A stretch of DNA of 12,855 bases from Bacillota bacterium (GCA_023415375.1 JAEZKW010000172.1:1-12855); one strand, 5' to 3'; counted from the stretch's first letter, positions 6,306 through 12,855 are shown. Notes: generated by a model not told the origin, from the sequence alone. Program-made: numbers and translations.

Positions 6306-7148
6306 ATGAGCGCTTCAATATCAAAGAATCATAAATCATTTGGAAATAGCTTATTTTACGCAGGTTTAATCGTCGGATCCCTAGTAATGCTTTTTCCGCT
6401 CTTGTGGATGCTCTCCATTTCTTTAAAAACTCCGGCGGAGATTTATTCCCTTAAATTAATCTGGTTACCCCAACATCTGATCTGGTCCAACTATAGTTTC
6501 GGGTGGATCAAATCGGGGTTCGGCGGTTTCTTCGGTAATACATTGATTATTGCAACGGGTGCAGTATTAGCTTCGGTTTTCTTTAATTCCATGGCCGGCT
6601 TCGCGTTGGCCAAGTACAAATTCCCCGGCCGGGAAGGAATATTCCTTTTTATCTTGGCTGCGCTCATGGTACCGATGCAAGTGAAAACGGTACCCCTTTA
6701 TGTCTTAACCTCGATGGTGCATTGGACGGATACTTATCAAGGGGCGATCCTGCCAATGATTAGCCAGGCCTTTGGGGTCTTTTTGATGCGCCAGTATTGT
6801 CTGACGATTCCGGATGAATTATTGGAGGCTGCACGAATCGATGGCTGTTCCGATTTCCGGACTTTTTGGCAAATTATTTTCCCGCTTTGCCAACCGGCAA
6901 TGGCAGTCAACGTAATCTTCCAATTTATGTGGCGCTGGAACGACTTACTGTGGCCTTTGATTGTTTTACGGCAAGAGCGAATGTATACGATTCAGCAAGG
7001 GTTAGCCTTTTTCAGGGAAGATCCTTCCGTGGCAGGCGGACCGATTATGGCCATGGCGCTCGTATCGATCCTGCCTATTGTGATTATCTTCTTTTCATTG
7101 CAAAAATATTTCGTCCAGGGGATTGCCATGTCTGGTTTGAAAGAATGA
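6306..7148 (+). CDS. ABC sugar transporter permease, MalG/LacG-like (CUT1)
   Basis: From ATG 6306 this is a 280-residue inner-membrane protein with six predicted helices. After a short polar N-terminus, helix 1 is around LFYAGLIVGSLVMLFPLLWM, followed by the typical SLKTPAEIY. The middle contains FALAKYKFPGREGIF and the strongly conserved MVPMQVKTVPLY of MalG-type permeases. The EAA loop is LLEAARIDGCSDFRTFWQI (172-190). The C-terminus ends QKYFVQGIAMSGLKE, close to the family's usual QRYFVQGLTAGAVKG ending. It forms a heterodimer with the preceding permease. The 139-base gap after it (7149-7287) shows only a GAAAGGGA ribosome site for the binding protein, with no terminator. Confidence 0.93.
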   Translation: MSASISKNHKSFGNSLFYAGLIVGSLVMLFPLLWMLSISLKTPAEIYSLKLIWLPQHLIWSNYSFGWIKSGFGGFFGNTLIIATGAVLASVFFNSMAGFALAKYKFPGREGIFLFILAALMVPMQVKTVPLYVLTSMVHWTDTYQGAILPMISQAFGVFLMRQYCLTIPDELLEAARIDGCSDFRTFWQIIFPLCQPAMAVNVIFQFMWRWNDLLWPLIVLRQERMYTIQQGLAFFREDPSVAGGPIMAMALVSILPIVIIFFSLQKYFVQGIAMSGLKE

Positions 7149-7287
7149 TGAAATACCTATTTACCGTCTTGAAGTGTCGGTCAAGGATGACTGCTGCTTA
7201 AGTTCATAAAAGAAGGTGATTAACGAACAGTCAGGCTTAGAGAGACCCGGATTGACACTACAATAATTTAATGAAAGGGAACGGACA

Positions 7288-8550
7288 ATGAAACTTAAAC
7301 TTTCGCAAGTGATTCACAAAGGAATGCCTTTATTGATGCTTTGTTTCATGCTGATGTCAGTGGTTTTTGTAAGTGCAGACAACCAGATAAACTTGTCGGT
7401 TACGTATTATTATACGAACGAATCCCAAAAAGCAGTTGTGCGGCAATTGTTTGACGATTATCAAGCGAAACATCCGAACATTCATTTAAATGTTCAGGTC
7501 GCGACCCTGAGCAAATATCTTACCAATCTCCAAACCCGTGCCGTGGCGGACGATTCTCCAGATGTGGCTATGATGAGCGCCCAATGGGTTGGAGACTGGG
7601 CTGATAAAGGATTACTCCAAGAAGGTAATCGCTATATATCCGGAGCAGTCTTAAAAAAGTTTGATTCGGTGCGAAGCCTTTCCGACCGCCTAGGTTCGAA
7701 GATCTACGGCTTGCCGGTTACCTCTACGGTTCGGGCAATGGCTTATAATGCGGATTATTTCAAGAAAGCCGGAATTACTCCCCCCACCAAATTAAGTGAG
7801 GCCTGGACTTGGGACCAAATGATTGCTGCTGCTAAAAAAGCTCAAGCCGCATCCGGCGCCAAATATGCCATTCAGTTCGAGAAAGCAAGCTTTGACGGCT
7901 GGCTCCCCTTCTTATATGAAGCCGGCGGACAGCTTCTTTCGAATGATTTGAAAAAATCGGCGATTAATTCTCCGCAAACTCGCAAGGCTTTGGAATGGAC
8001 TTTGAAGCTTCACAAAGATGGAACCGCAGTACCAGGAATTATTGATGGCACCGAAGATCCGCTACGTTCCTTCGCCTCAGGTTTATCGACCATGTGGCCG
8101 ACGACTAATACCTCGATTGAGGCCCTTGAGCCGCAAATGAAGTTCAAGTACGGATTTACCTTCATGCCGCGAAACAAGCAACAAGCCACCGTTGTTGGCG
8201 GTACTGATTGGGTCGTATTTAAGGGCAAACATCCGAAGGAGGCCTGGGATCTGTTGTTATATCTGGTAAGCCCCGAACCCATGGCCATCTATAGTTTGGC
8301 TAACAGTTCGATTCCGGCGCGGAGCGATGTTGAGGTGAGTTGGAAACAACGTCCTGATTTAGAGTCATTTTTCAAAGAGCAGATCAAGGCGATGCCTAAA
8401 AAACTTCAGATCGATCAGATTACTGCCACTTATGCCGCCAGTCGCGATAAACTTTTACAAGAATTGAGCGCTTATGTGAGTGGGCAACAGTCCATCGATA
8501 GCGCCATATCGAATATGGATCAAATCATTAATAGCAACATTAAAAAATAA
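7288..8550 (+). CDS. Extracellular sugar-binding protein of the CUT1 transporter
   Basis: This 420-residue exported solute-binding protein has a basic N-terminus, a hydrophobic core (MPLLMLCFMLMSVVFV) and a type I signal-peptidase site VSA-DN after residue 30. The mature part begins with NLSVTYYY and continues with VRQLFDDYQAKHPNIHLNV, the SBP_bac_1 pattern of carbohydrate binders. The hinge and ligand-loop sequences DVAMMSAQWVGDWADKG, YGLPVTSTVRAMAYNADYF and GGTDWVVFKGKHPKEAWDLL are also typical. There is no lipobox: the only early Cys (C19) lies mid-hydrophobic with Leu at -1. Gram-positive binding proteins are usually lipid-anchored, so this one is either secreted or periplasmic in a two-membrane Bacillota. 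It is encoded after the permeases, opposite to the common order. Confidence 0.92.
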   Translation: MKLKLSQVIHKGMPLLMLCFMLMSVVFVSADNQINLSVTYYYTNESQKAVVRQLFDDYQAKHPNIHLNVQVATLSKYLTNLQTRAVADDSPDVAMMSAQWVGDWADKGLLQEGNRYISGAVLKKFDSVRSLSDRLGSKIYGLPVTSTVRAMAYNADYFKKAGITPPTKLSEAWTWDQMIAAAKKAQAASGAKYAIQFEKASFDGWLPFLYEAGGQLLSNDLKKSAINSPQTRKALEWTLKLHKDGTAVPGIIDGTEDPLRSFASGLSTMWPTTNTSIEALEPQMKFKYGFTFMPRNKQQATVVGGTDWVVFKGKHPKEAWDLLLYLVSPEPMAIYSLANSSIPARSDVEVSWKQRPDLESFFKEQIKAMPKKLQIDQITATYAASRDKLLQELSAYVSGQQSIDSAISNMDQIINSNIKK

Positions 8551-8566
8551 GTCCAATCATTGACCA

Positions 8567-8599
8567 GGGGCCTGTCCGGATTGTTTCCCGGAAGGCCCC
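8567..8599 (+). terminator. Strong GC-rich hairpin after the binding-protein gene
   Basis: GGGGCCT-(G)-TCCGG (8567-8579) pairs with CCGGA-AGGCCCC (8588-8599) around a short loop. It is followed by CTAAATTA rather than a U-run. This is more likely an mRNA-stabilising or partial-termination stem that favours a high level of binding protein over the downstream enzymes than a full terminator. Confidence 0.6.
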
Positions 8600-8661
8600 C
8601 TAAATTACCCGATCATTTTTGGAATCAAATCAGTATTTTTTAACAAGGTGAGGGATAGGTA

Positions 8662-10380
8662 ATGGCGGATTTTGAAGTACGAGCGCTGGAGATTCACAGC
8701 CAGTATGCGTGGGATTTTGATTGGGTTAAGCATGCACTTGAATTTATCAAGGATCATGATTTGAATACACTGATCCTACATAGAAACGATTTTATCGACC
8801 GGATTATCTATCCCGGCAAGTATTTCGGGTGTAATCGCGAAGAATATAAAAATATCTTTGAAAGATATCAAGATGCCTTTCGGACCCTTTATAAATACAC
8901 TCCTACCCGAAGAAGCGGCCCATTTCAACGGCGAGCGTACCTGAAACGTGTACTTGAACTGGCCGGTCGTGCGGGGATTGAAGTTTACATCGAAAACAAG
9001 GAACTCTATTTTCCGGGAATCATCTTGGAATTTTACTCGGAACTCGTAAAGCAGGGCAAGGTTTGCCCGAATGAACCTTTTTGGTGGGATTTCACCAAGA
9101 CGAAATATCAGGAATTTTTTGAAGAATTTCCGGAGATCAGCGGGATTATTACGGCGCCTGCTACCGGAGAAAGTAAAGTCTCTATCTCTTCCAGCAGGTG
9201 TACCTGCGAATTGTGTAAAAATACCGCTAAACATGAGTGGTATCAAAAATTGTTGATGGCGATGTATGAGCCGATCCATGCTGCCGGTAAAAAGCTGATC
9301 GTCAGAGATTTCGTTTTTAATGCTCAAGCTCATCAGGAGATTGCCGCCACGATGGAGCAACTTCCCCGGGATGTGATCATGGCCCTCAAGAATACGCCGC
9401 ATGATTATTACCCTACTTTTCCTGATAATCCGCGAATTGGCAATGTGGGAGATCATGCGCAGTGGATTGAGTTTGATACCATGGGGCAATATTTTGGCTG
9501 GGGGATTGGCCCCAGTATTATGACCGAGGATTTGCGGCGGCGAATGAAGTTGGCCCGGGAGAAGGGGGCTACCGGAGTCATGCTCCGGACCGATTGGGAA
9601 AGCCTGGATGGCCATTCTTCCTTTAAGACTTTAAATTATTTAAATTTATACGCTGGCGCGGCGTTAGCGAATCATCTTGAATCCGACAGTAATGGTATTT
9701 ATCAGCGCTGGCTTACTGAACAAGGCTTTTATGCTCCGGCGCTCACTGCGGAAATGAAGCGGAATACTGCCCGGTGGTTGGAGGAAATTATGAGACCAAC
9801 TTGGGATGTAATCAAGCGGACAGTATTTGTGAATGACTGCGTCTTTTCCGATTCCAGCACCATACCTGTGAGTTTGGAGCATGCCTTATGGCTGGCGGAG
9901 GAGAAGAACAGCCTTAAAGATTGGGACCATTCCAAAGAAACTGCTTTAGCTACCGATGAGCAAAATGTACAGCGGATTATCAAGGAAAAGGATGAGGCTT
10001 TGGCTATTGTTCGCGGGTTAAAGGCAGCAATTCAAAAAGGAAATACAGGGATAACCCCGGAGGCGCAGCAAGACCTCAGCGACAAATTTAATGTGTTTGA
10101 AAAATATGTTGCAGCATTTCGAGCCGCCGTACATGCCATTATATTAATAAAATATATGTTGGAGAAGGGGCCAAATGTCGATTCGGGTTTCTCTTCGCAG
10201 GCACCGGACGTTTTAAAAGAAAAATTGCAGGATCTGCTGGTGATGGCGGAGGAACTTGAGAATTTCGGCAAGCGCACGTCGTTTCAGCATACGGTATATG
10301 TTCTATTGGATCCGGAACGCCTGGTTGCTTTGCATGACGACTTAGTTCGTCGACTGAATAGTGTAAGCAAGCCTTGCTAA
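8662..10380 (+). CDS. Putative cytoplasmic glycoside hydrolase-like TIM-barrel protein (GH67/GH20-like)
   Basis: This 572-residue protein has no signal peptide and is preceded by AAGGTGAGGG (8645-8654). The first 340 residues look like a TIM barrel. Strand-like pieces are LNTLILHRNDF (35-45), GIEVYIENKELYFPG (105-119), ISGIITAPATGES (159-171), KKLIVRDFVFN (210-220), RDVIMALKNTPHDYYP (236-251), HAQWIEFDTMGQYFGWG (265-281) and GATGVMLRTDWESLDG (302-317). The VIMALKN...P..D and Q/E-rich EFD.MGQYFGWG sections resemble alpha-glucuronidases of GH67. The C180-C182-C185 motif resembles that of GH20-like barrel proteins. Acid candidates are E170, E270, D311 and E313. The C-terminal 230 residues are mainly helical. 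The family cannot be fixed by eye. Position after a sugar importer and before an aldolase suggests it cleaves or modifies the imported substrate. Confidence 0.6.
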   Translation: MADFEVRALEIHSQYAWDFDWVKHALEFIKDHDLNTLILHRNDFIDRIIYPGKYFGCNREEYKNIFERYQDAFRTLYKYTPTRRSGPFQRRAYLKRVLELAGRAGIEVYIENKELYFPGIILEFYSELVKQGKVCPNEPFWWDFTKTKYQEFFEEFPEISGIITAPATGESKVSISSSRCTCELCKNTAKHEWYQKLLMAMYEPIHAAGKKLIVRDFVFNAQAHQEIAATMEQLPRDVIMALKNTPHDYYPTFPDNPRIGNVGDHAQWIEFDTMGQYFGWGIGPSIMTEDLRRRMKLAREKGATGVMLRTDWESLDGHSSFKTLNYLNLYAGAALANHLESDSNGIYQRWLTEQGFYAPALTAEMKRNTARWLEEIMRPTWDVIKRTVFVNDCVFSDSSTIPVSLEHALWLAEEKNSLKDWDHSKETALATDEQNVQRIIKEKDEALAIVRGLKAAIQKGNTGITPEAQQDLSDKFNVFEKYVAAFRAAVHAIILIKYMLEKGPNVDSGFSSQAPDVLKEKLQDLLVMAEELENFGKRTSFQHTVYVLLDPERLVALHDDLVRRLNSVSKPC

Positions 10381-10392
10381 GCCTTGCCTTGC
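10367..10392 (+). repeat. CCTTGC repeats at the end of the hydrolase-like gene
   Basis: CCTTGC occurs three times (10372-10377, 10382-10387, 10387-10392). The stop codon TAA (10378-10380) lies between the first two. The first copy is also part of the perfect inverted repeat GCAAG-C-CTTGC (10367-10377). This looks like a small slippage duplication. Confidence 0.5.
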
Positions 10393-10443
10393 AACAATCG
10401 GCAAAGATTAAGCTGGTAAGATGATGTCTTTATCGTTGAAATT

Positions 10444-10516
10444 ATCATAGAGTTGTCCAAAAAGTAGTTTAAAATCAATATTATCGTTAAGTTTGCTTTT
10501 TAGACAGCCCATCATA
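10444..10516. mobile_element. 61-bp MITE-like palindromic element with 6-bp target duplication
   Basis: A 61-base core (10450-10510) has imperfect 17-base terminal inverted repeats. The left end GAGTTGTCCAAAAAGTA and the complement of the right end, GGGCTGTCTAAAAAGCA, match at 13 of 17 positions; all four differences are transitions. The core is flanked by ATCATA on both sides (10444-10449 and 10511-10516), as expected for a target-site duplication. Nothing is encoded inside. TGTCTAAAAAG-type ends occur on some Bacillota insertion sequences, but I cannot name the parent element. It separates the hydrolase-like gene from the aldolase gene, and its right flank touches the aldolase ribosome site. 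Confidence 0.55.
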
Positions 10517-10520
10517 GGAG
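10517..10520 (+). promoter_or_regulatory. Ribosome binding site deciding the aldolase start
   Basis: GGAG directly abuts ATG 10521, which leaves no spacer, but is nine bases from the in-frame ATG 10530. The second ATG is therefore the likely start. Confidence 0.55.
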
Positions 10521-10529
10521 ATGAGCGGT

Positions 10530-11285
10530 ATGGGAACTGAAAGATTACCTTATTCTGAATTATTGCAGTTGAAACGGTGGAATACCCCCACGATTTATAA
10601 TGGTTGGGAACAGATTACCAAGCATGATGCGGCGAAAGGTTGTTTCAATCTGGATGAAACCCGCGATTTCATGCCGCAGATGGGGCCGATGGTCGGGTAT
10701 GCGGTGACTTTGGTCATTGAACCCAGCAATAAGGCACATAAGACCAATAATCCCAATGCTATCAGTCAATACCGCAAATACGTGGCGAGTATCCCTGGGC
10801 CCAAGATTGTGATAGTTCAAGATCTAGACAAACCGGCAATAATCGGCGCTTTCTGGGGTGAAGTGAACGCCAATGTCCACCGGGCGCTGGGTTGTATCGG
10901 GACCATTACCGACGGGGCAGTCCGTGATGTCGATGAAATGACCAATGCCGGGTTCAAGGCGATTGCCAGACGGATGTGTGTCGGCAACGCTCATAGTACC
11001 CCGGTTCGCTGGGATTGCGAGGTTGAGGTGTTTGGGTGCAAAGTTAAGCCCGGCCAATTAATTCATGCCGATAAACATGGCTTCTTGGTGATCCCCGAGG
11101 AGGATGAAGCCCGGTTGGTAGAGGCGGCCTACTTTATGGATGCCAATGAATGCAATACGATCATTCCGGCTGCCCGGAGTGCCGCCGGGATTACATTAGG
11201 CGAAGCGCTCGAATCGTTTGCAGCTTCAGCCAAAGAGTTCCGGGCCGCTTCGAAAGAAAAATTTGGCCGTACTGGAGAGTGGTAA
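10530..11285 (+). CDS. RraA-like 4-hydroxy-2-oxoacid aldolase family protein
   Basis: From ATG 10530 the protein has 251 residues and is cytoplasmic. Members of this fold are class II-like, metal-dependent aldolases that split 4-hydroxy-4-methyl-2-oxoglutarate or similar acids to pyruvate; RraA itself has lost that use and binds RNase E, and many are misnamed menaquinone methyltransferases. The signature is clear: GEVNANVHRALGCIG (110-124), then TITDGAVRD (125-133), where R132 and D133 correspond to the substrate-binding Arg and metal-binding Asp. HADKHGFLVIPEE (179-191) is the usual following block. About 40 extra residues precede the core compared with RraA. Position between a glycosidase-like gene and a hydroxyacid dehydrogenase favours a catabolic aldolase over an RNase regulator. 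The substrate is not known. Confidence 0.82.
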   Translation: MGTERLPYSELLQLKRWNTPTIYNGWEQITKHDAAKGCFNLDETRDFMPQMGPMVGYAVTLVIEPSNKAHKTNNPNAISQYRKYVASIPGPKIVIVQDLDKPAIIGAFWGEVNANVHRALGCIGTITDGAVRDVDEMTNAGFKAIARRMCVGNAHSTPVRWDCEVEVFGCKVKPGQLIHADKHGFLVIPEEDEARLVEAAYFMDANECNTIIPAARSAAGITLGEALESFAASAKEFRAASKEKFGRTGEW

Positions 11286-11301
11286 GTCCTTAAGTTGTAG
11301 A

Positions 11302-11308
11302 AGAGGAG
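11302..11308 (+). promoter_or_regulatory. Ribosome binding site deciding the dehydrogenase start
   Basis: AGAGGAG ends eight bases before ATG 11317, a normal spacing, but only two bases before ATG 11311. Both are in frame. The far upstream in-frame ATG at 11218 lies inside the aldolase gene. Confidence 0.6.
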
Positions 11309-11316
11309 TAATGTTG

Positions 11317-12273
11317 ATGCAGATAGTAGTACTGGACGGATTCACTTTGAATCCTGGGGATTTGAGTTGGGATCTCTTTAAAAAATTAGGCGAGGTTACC
11401 ATCTATGACCGTACGCCGGTGGAGCTGATTCAGGAACGTTCTTTAGGTGCTACTGCAATATTAACGAATAAAACTCCGCTGAACGCGGAATTCTTCGCTC
11501 AAATTCTGGGGTTAAAATATATTGGGATTCTGGCGACCGGATATAATGTGGTGGATATTGATGCTGCCAAACGACACAATGTCATAGTAACCAATATTCC
11601 CACCTATGGTACGCGTTCGGTAGCCCAATTAACCTTTGCGTTATTATTGGAACTATGTCATCATCTGCAAGGGCACAGTGCTGCCGTTCGATCTGGGGCT
11701 TGGACGGCTGCCGCTGACTTTTCATTATGGAATGGCAATTTGGTAGAATTGGCGGATAAGACCATGGGAATTATCGGATTCGGCAGGATTGGCCGGCAAG
11801 TGGCGGAGATTGCGGCTGCCTTTGGCATGAATGTCATTGGTTGTGATTCTTCGAAGAGTAACCCGGAGGGGATGAAGAATTTCCCCAGGGTTGAGCTCCG
11901 GGAATTGTTGACCGAGTCGGATGTGGTGAGTCTCCATTGCCCGTTGTTGCCGGAAACACGCGAGATCATCAATAAGCAGACCTTAGGCTGGATGAAACCG
12001 ACTGCCTTTTTGATCAACACTTCCCGGGGGCAATTGGTAGCGGAGCCTGATCTGGCCGAAGCCTTAAATAACAAAACGATTGCCGGAGCCGGTCTGGATG
12101 TTTTGGCTACTGAACCGCCATTACCAGACAATCCGCTATTGACGGCAAAAAATTGTGTGCTTACACCGCATATTGCTTGGGCGACTAAGGAAGCCCGGAC
12201 CCGTTTGATGGCGATAGCAGTGAATAATTTGGAAGCTTTCTTGAGCGGAAAACCGGTAAATGTTGTAGCGTAA
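11317..12273 (+). CDS. D-2-hydroxyacid dehydrogenase, glycerate/hydroxypyruvate reductase type
   Basis: From ATG 11317 the protein has 318 residues, normal for the D-isomer-specific 2-hydroxyacid dehydrogenases. It reversibly reduces 2-oxo acids with NAD(P)H. The opening MQIVVLDGFTLNPGDLSW and the YDRTP segment are typical of the glycerate dehydrogenase (HprA-like) subgroup. The nucleotide fold has GFGRIG (154-159) with D177 at the end of the next strand, an acid that usually favours NAD(H). The catalytic set is R237 (NTSRGQLV), E266 (ATEPP) and H285 (TPHIAW). It lies 31 bases after the aldolase gene, so the two are co-transcribed and probably work in sequence, with the dehydrogenase removing a 2-oxo acid such as hydroxypyruvate. 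The true substrate cannot be settled from sequence. Confidence 0.9.
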   Translation: MQIVVLDGFTLNPGDLSWDLFKKLGEVTIYDRTPVELIQERSLGATAILTNKTPLNAEFFAQILGLKYIGILATGYNVVDIDAAKRHNVIVTNIPTYGTRSVAQLTFALLLELCHHLQGHSAAVRSGAWTAAADFSLWNGNLVELADKTMGIIGFGRIGRQVAEIAAAFGMNVIGCDSSKSNPEGMKNFPRVELRELLTESDVVSLHCPLLPETREIINKQTLGWMKPTAFLINTSRGQLVAEPDLAEALNNKTIAGAGLDVLATEPPLPDNPLLTAKNCVLTPHIAWATKEARTRLMAIAVNNLEAFLSGKPVNVVA

Positions 12274-12320
12274 GTCGCGGTTTAAGCTAATCGTGCTTTA
12301 GTTTCAGAGGGTTATTTTAG

Positions 12321-12358
12321 TAACGCCTACCGGATAAATCCAGTAGGCGTTAATTTTT
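12321..12358 (+). terminator. Rho-independent terminator of the sugar locus
   Basis: TAACGCCTAC (12321-12330) pairs perfectly with GTAGGCGTTA (12343-12352) around a 12-base loop, followed by ATTTTT. It lies 48 bases after the dehydrogenase stop. The group IIC intron fragment starts immediately after the U-run. Confidence 0.93.
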
Positions 12359-12507
12359 GTGCGCCCAACATGGGCACAATCTAACGGGTGGGCGAGTGCG
12401 GGTTGATAGTGCCAAGCACATAGCCAAGAGCTCGCGTTCAACCGGACGCGTGGGTGTCATCGACGACGAGGAATCTGAAGGAAGCTGGAGGCAAACTTCC
12501 GATCTGA
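12359..12507 (+). mobile_element. Group IIC intron, short 5' fragment (copy 2)
   Basis: The first 149 bases match copy 1 at 2303-2456. By hand alignment there are about 11 substitutions and one 5-base gap (AGTCC of copy 1 is missing). It starts with the same GTGCGCCC end and contains GTTGATAGTGCCAAGCACAT and AATCTGAAGGAAGC. The change GCGTCC to GCGTTC keeps its stem with GGACGC through a G-U wobble. Similarity ends near 12507, so most of domain I, all other domains and the reverse transcriptase are missing. Placement right behind a terminator U-run is the class C target preference. The following 150 bases (12508-12655) are AT-rich and hold nothing I recognise. Confidence 0.85.
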
Positions 12508-12678
12508 TTGAAAAGAAAGGTAAGATGATCATATTATGGAAATTGGAGGAAATCAATAAACTATATAGAACTAGTAACAAAATTTAAATAATTAGATTTT
12601 AAATTTAATTTGGTAAAAAATATGGGAATTTAATGCAAAAACCGGGAGGTAAATCATGGATATCTGTGGAAAGGTTAG

Positions 12679-12855
12679 GCGGAAATATTGGTTGTGCTTA
12701 AAAAAGGGACAGATGGAGAATTGAGGGTGTATTTTCCTTAGACCCGGAATTGGTTAAAAAGAAATGTATCAATCCATGTACTTCGGCATTCTTATACAAC
12801 TCATTTACTGGAGGATGGGACTGATTTACGTTATGTACAAGAATTATTGGGACAT
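12679..12855 (+). pseudogene. Tyrosine recombinase (phage-type/Xer-like integrase), internally deleted, runs off the window
   Basis: The last 87 bases encode VSIHVLRHSYTTHLLEDG followed by TDLRYVQELLGH, the C-terminal catalytic region of tyrosine recombinases. It carries the second catalytic Arg (LRHS) and the His of LLGH; the nucleophilic Tyr would lie just beyond the window. In the same frame further upstream, VVLKKGTDGELRVYFP ends at TAG 12739-12741. It resembles the N-terminal domain opening of some Clostridia integrases, with the continuation LDPELVKK in another frame. Roughly the whole middle, including the first catalytic Arg region, is missing. A deletion has therefore joined the N-terminal piece to the catalytic end. 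An AGGT-preceded ATG at 12656 opens only a 22-codon frame. The C-terminal call is strong, the N-terminal one tentative. Confidence 0.78.

Noticed and set aside
6680..6694. cre-like TGAAAACGGTACC inside the second permease
   Set aside because: It departs from the consensus at the end and lies within a gene far from any promoter, in a codon context required by the conserved MVPMQVKTVPLY segment.
8776..9615. Long reverse-strand frame of 279 codons
   Set aside because: It is fully antisense to the hydrolase-like gene, whose + strand product has coherent fold-like segments and a ribosome site; the reverse product shows no recognisable domain.
11218..11316. Longer dehydrogenase start at ATG 11218
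   Set aside because: It lies within the aldolase gene, while MQIVVLDG at 11317 is the normal family N-terminus and has a well-spaced ribosome site.
12656..12724. Short 22-codon frame with a ribosome-site-like GGGAGGT
   Set aside because: Its product shows no recognisable domain and it overlaps the integrase remnant in another frame; probably not a gene.

Overview
The window looks like the chromosome of a low-to-moderate GC Bacillota bacterium, probably an anaerobe of the Clostridia or a neighbouring class. The signs are strong AAGGAGG-type ribosome binding sites, U-tailed terminators, an oxygen-sensitive-looking aldo/keto reductase with two 4Fe-4S motifs, a CUT1 sugar transporter without its own ATPase, and group IIC intron relics of the kind common in this phylum. 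No rRNA, tRNA or CRISPR array was seen. Every intact gene reads on the + strand.

Left part (1-3165) is a patchwork of one partial gene, one intact gene and several broken ones. It holds the C-terminal part of a calcineurin-like metallophosphoesterase, an intact Fe-S aldo/keto reductase, an internally deleted DUF4272 gene, a doubtful small membrane ORF, a terminator with a truncated group IIC intron inserted just behind it, and a frameshifted fragment of a methyl-accepting chemotaxis protein fused to the broken intron end.

The middle (3199-5133) is an intact NarL-type two-component pair: a membrane histidine kinase and a LuxR-type response regulator with overlapping ends, closed by a good terminator. 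A 290-base leader follows, rich in small palindromes, a direct repeat and a cre-like site.

The right part (5423-12273) looks like a carbohydrate or sugar-acid uptake and breakdown locus. It encodes two MalF/MalG-type permeases, an exported substrate-binding protein, a cytoplasmic TIM-barrel protein reminiscent of the GH67/GH20 glycoside hydrolases, an RraA-like aldolase and a D-2-hydroxyacid dehydrogenase. The inferred flow is import of an oligosaccharide or glycoside, cytoplasmic hydrolysis, aldol cleavage of a 4-hydroxy-2-oxo acid to pyruvate plus a second 2-oxo acid or aldehyde, and NAD(P)H-linked reduction of a product such as hydroxypyruvate. The substrate cannot be read from sequence alone.

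The locus ends at a perfect terminator that again has a truncated group IIC intron directly behind it. The two intron relics therefore sit as direct repeats about 10 kb apart around the two-component and sugar genes. The window closes in an internally deleted tyrosine recombinase. A 61-bp palindromic, MITE-like element with an apparent 6-bp target duplication separates the hydrolase-like gene from the aldolase gene.
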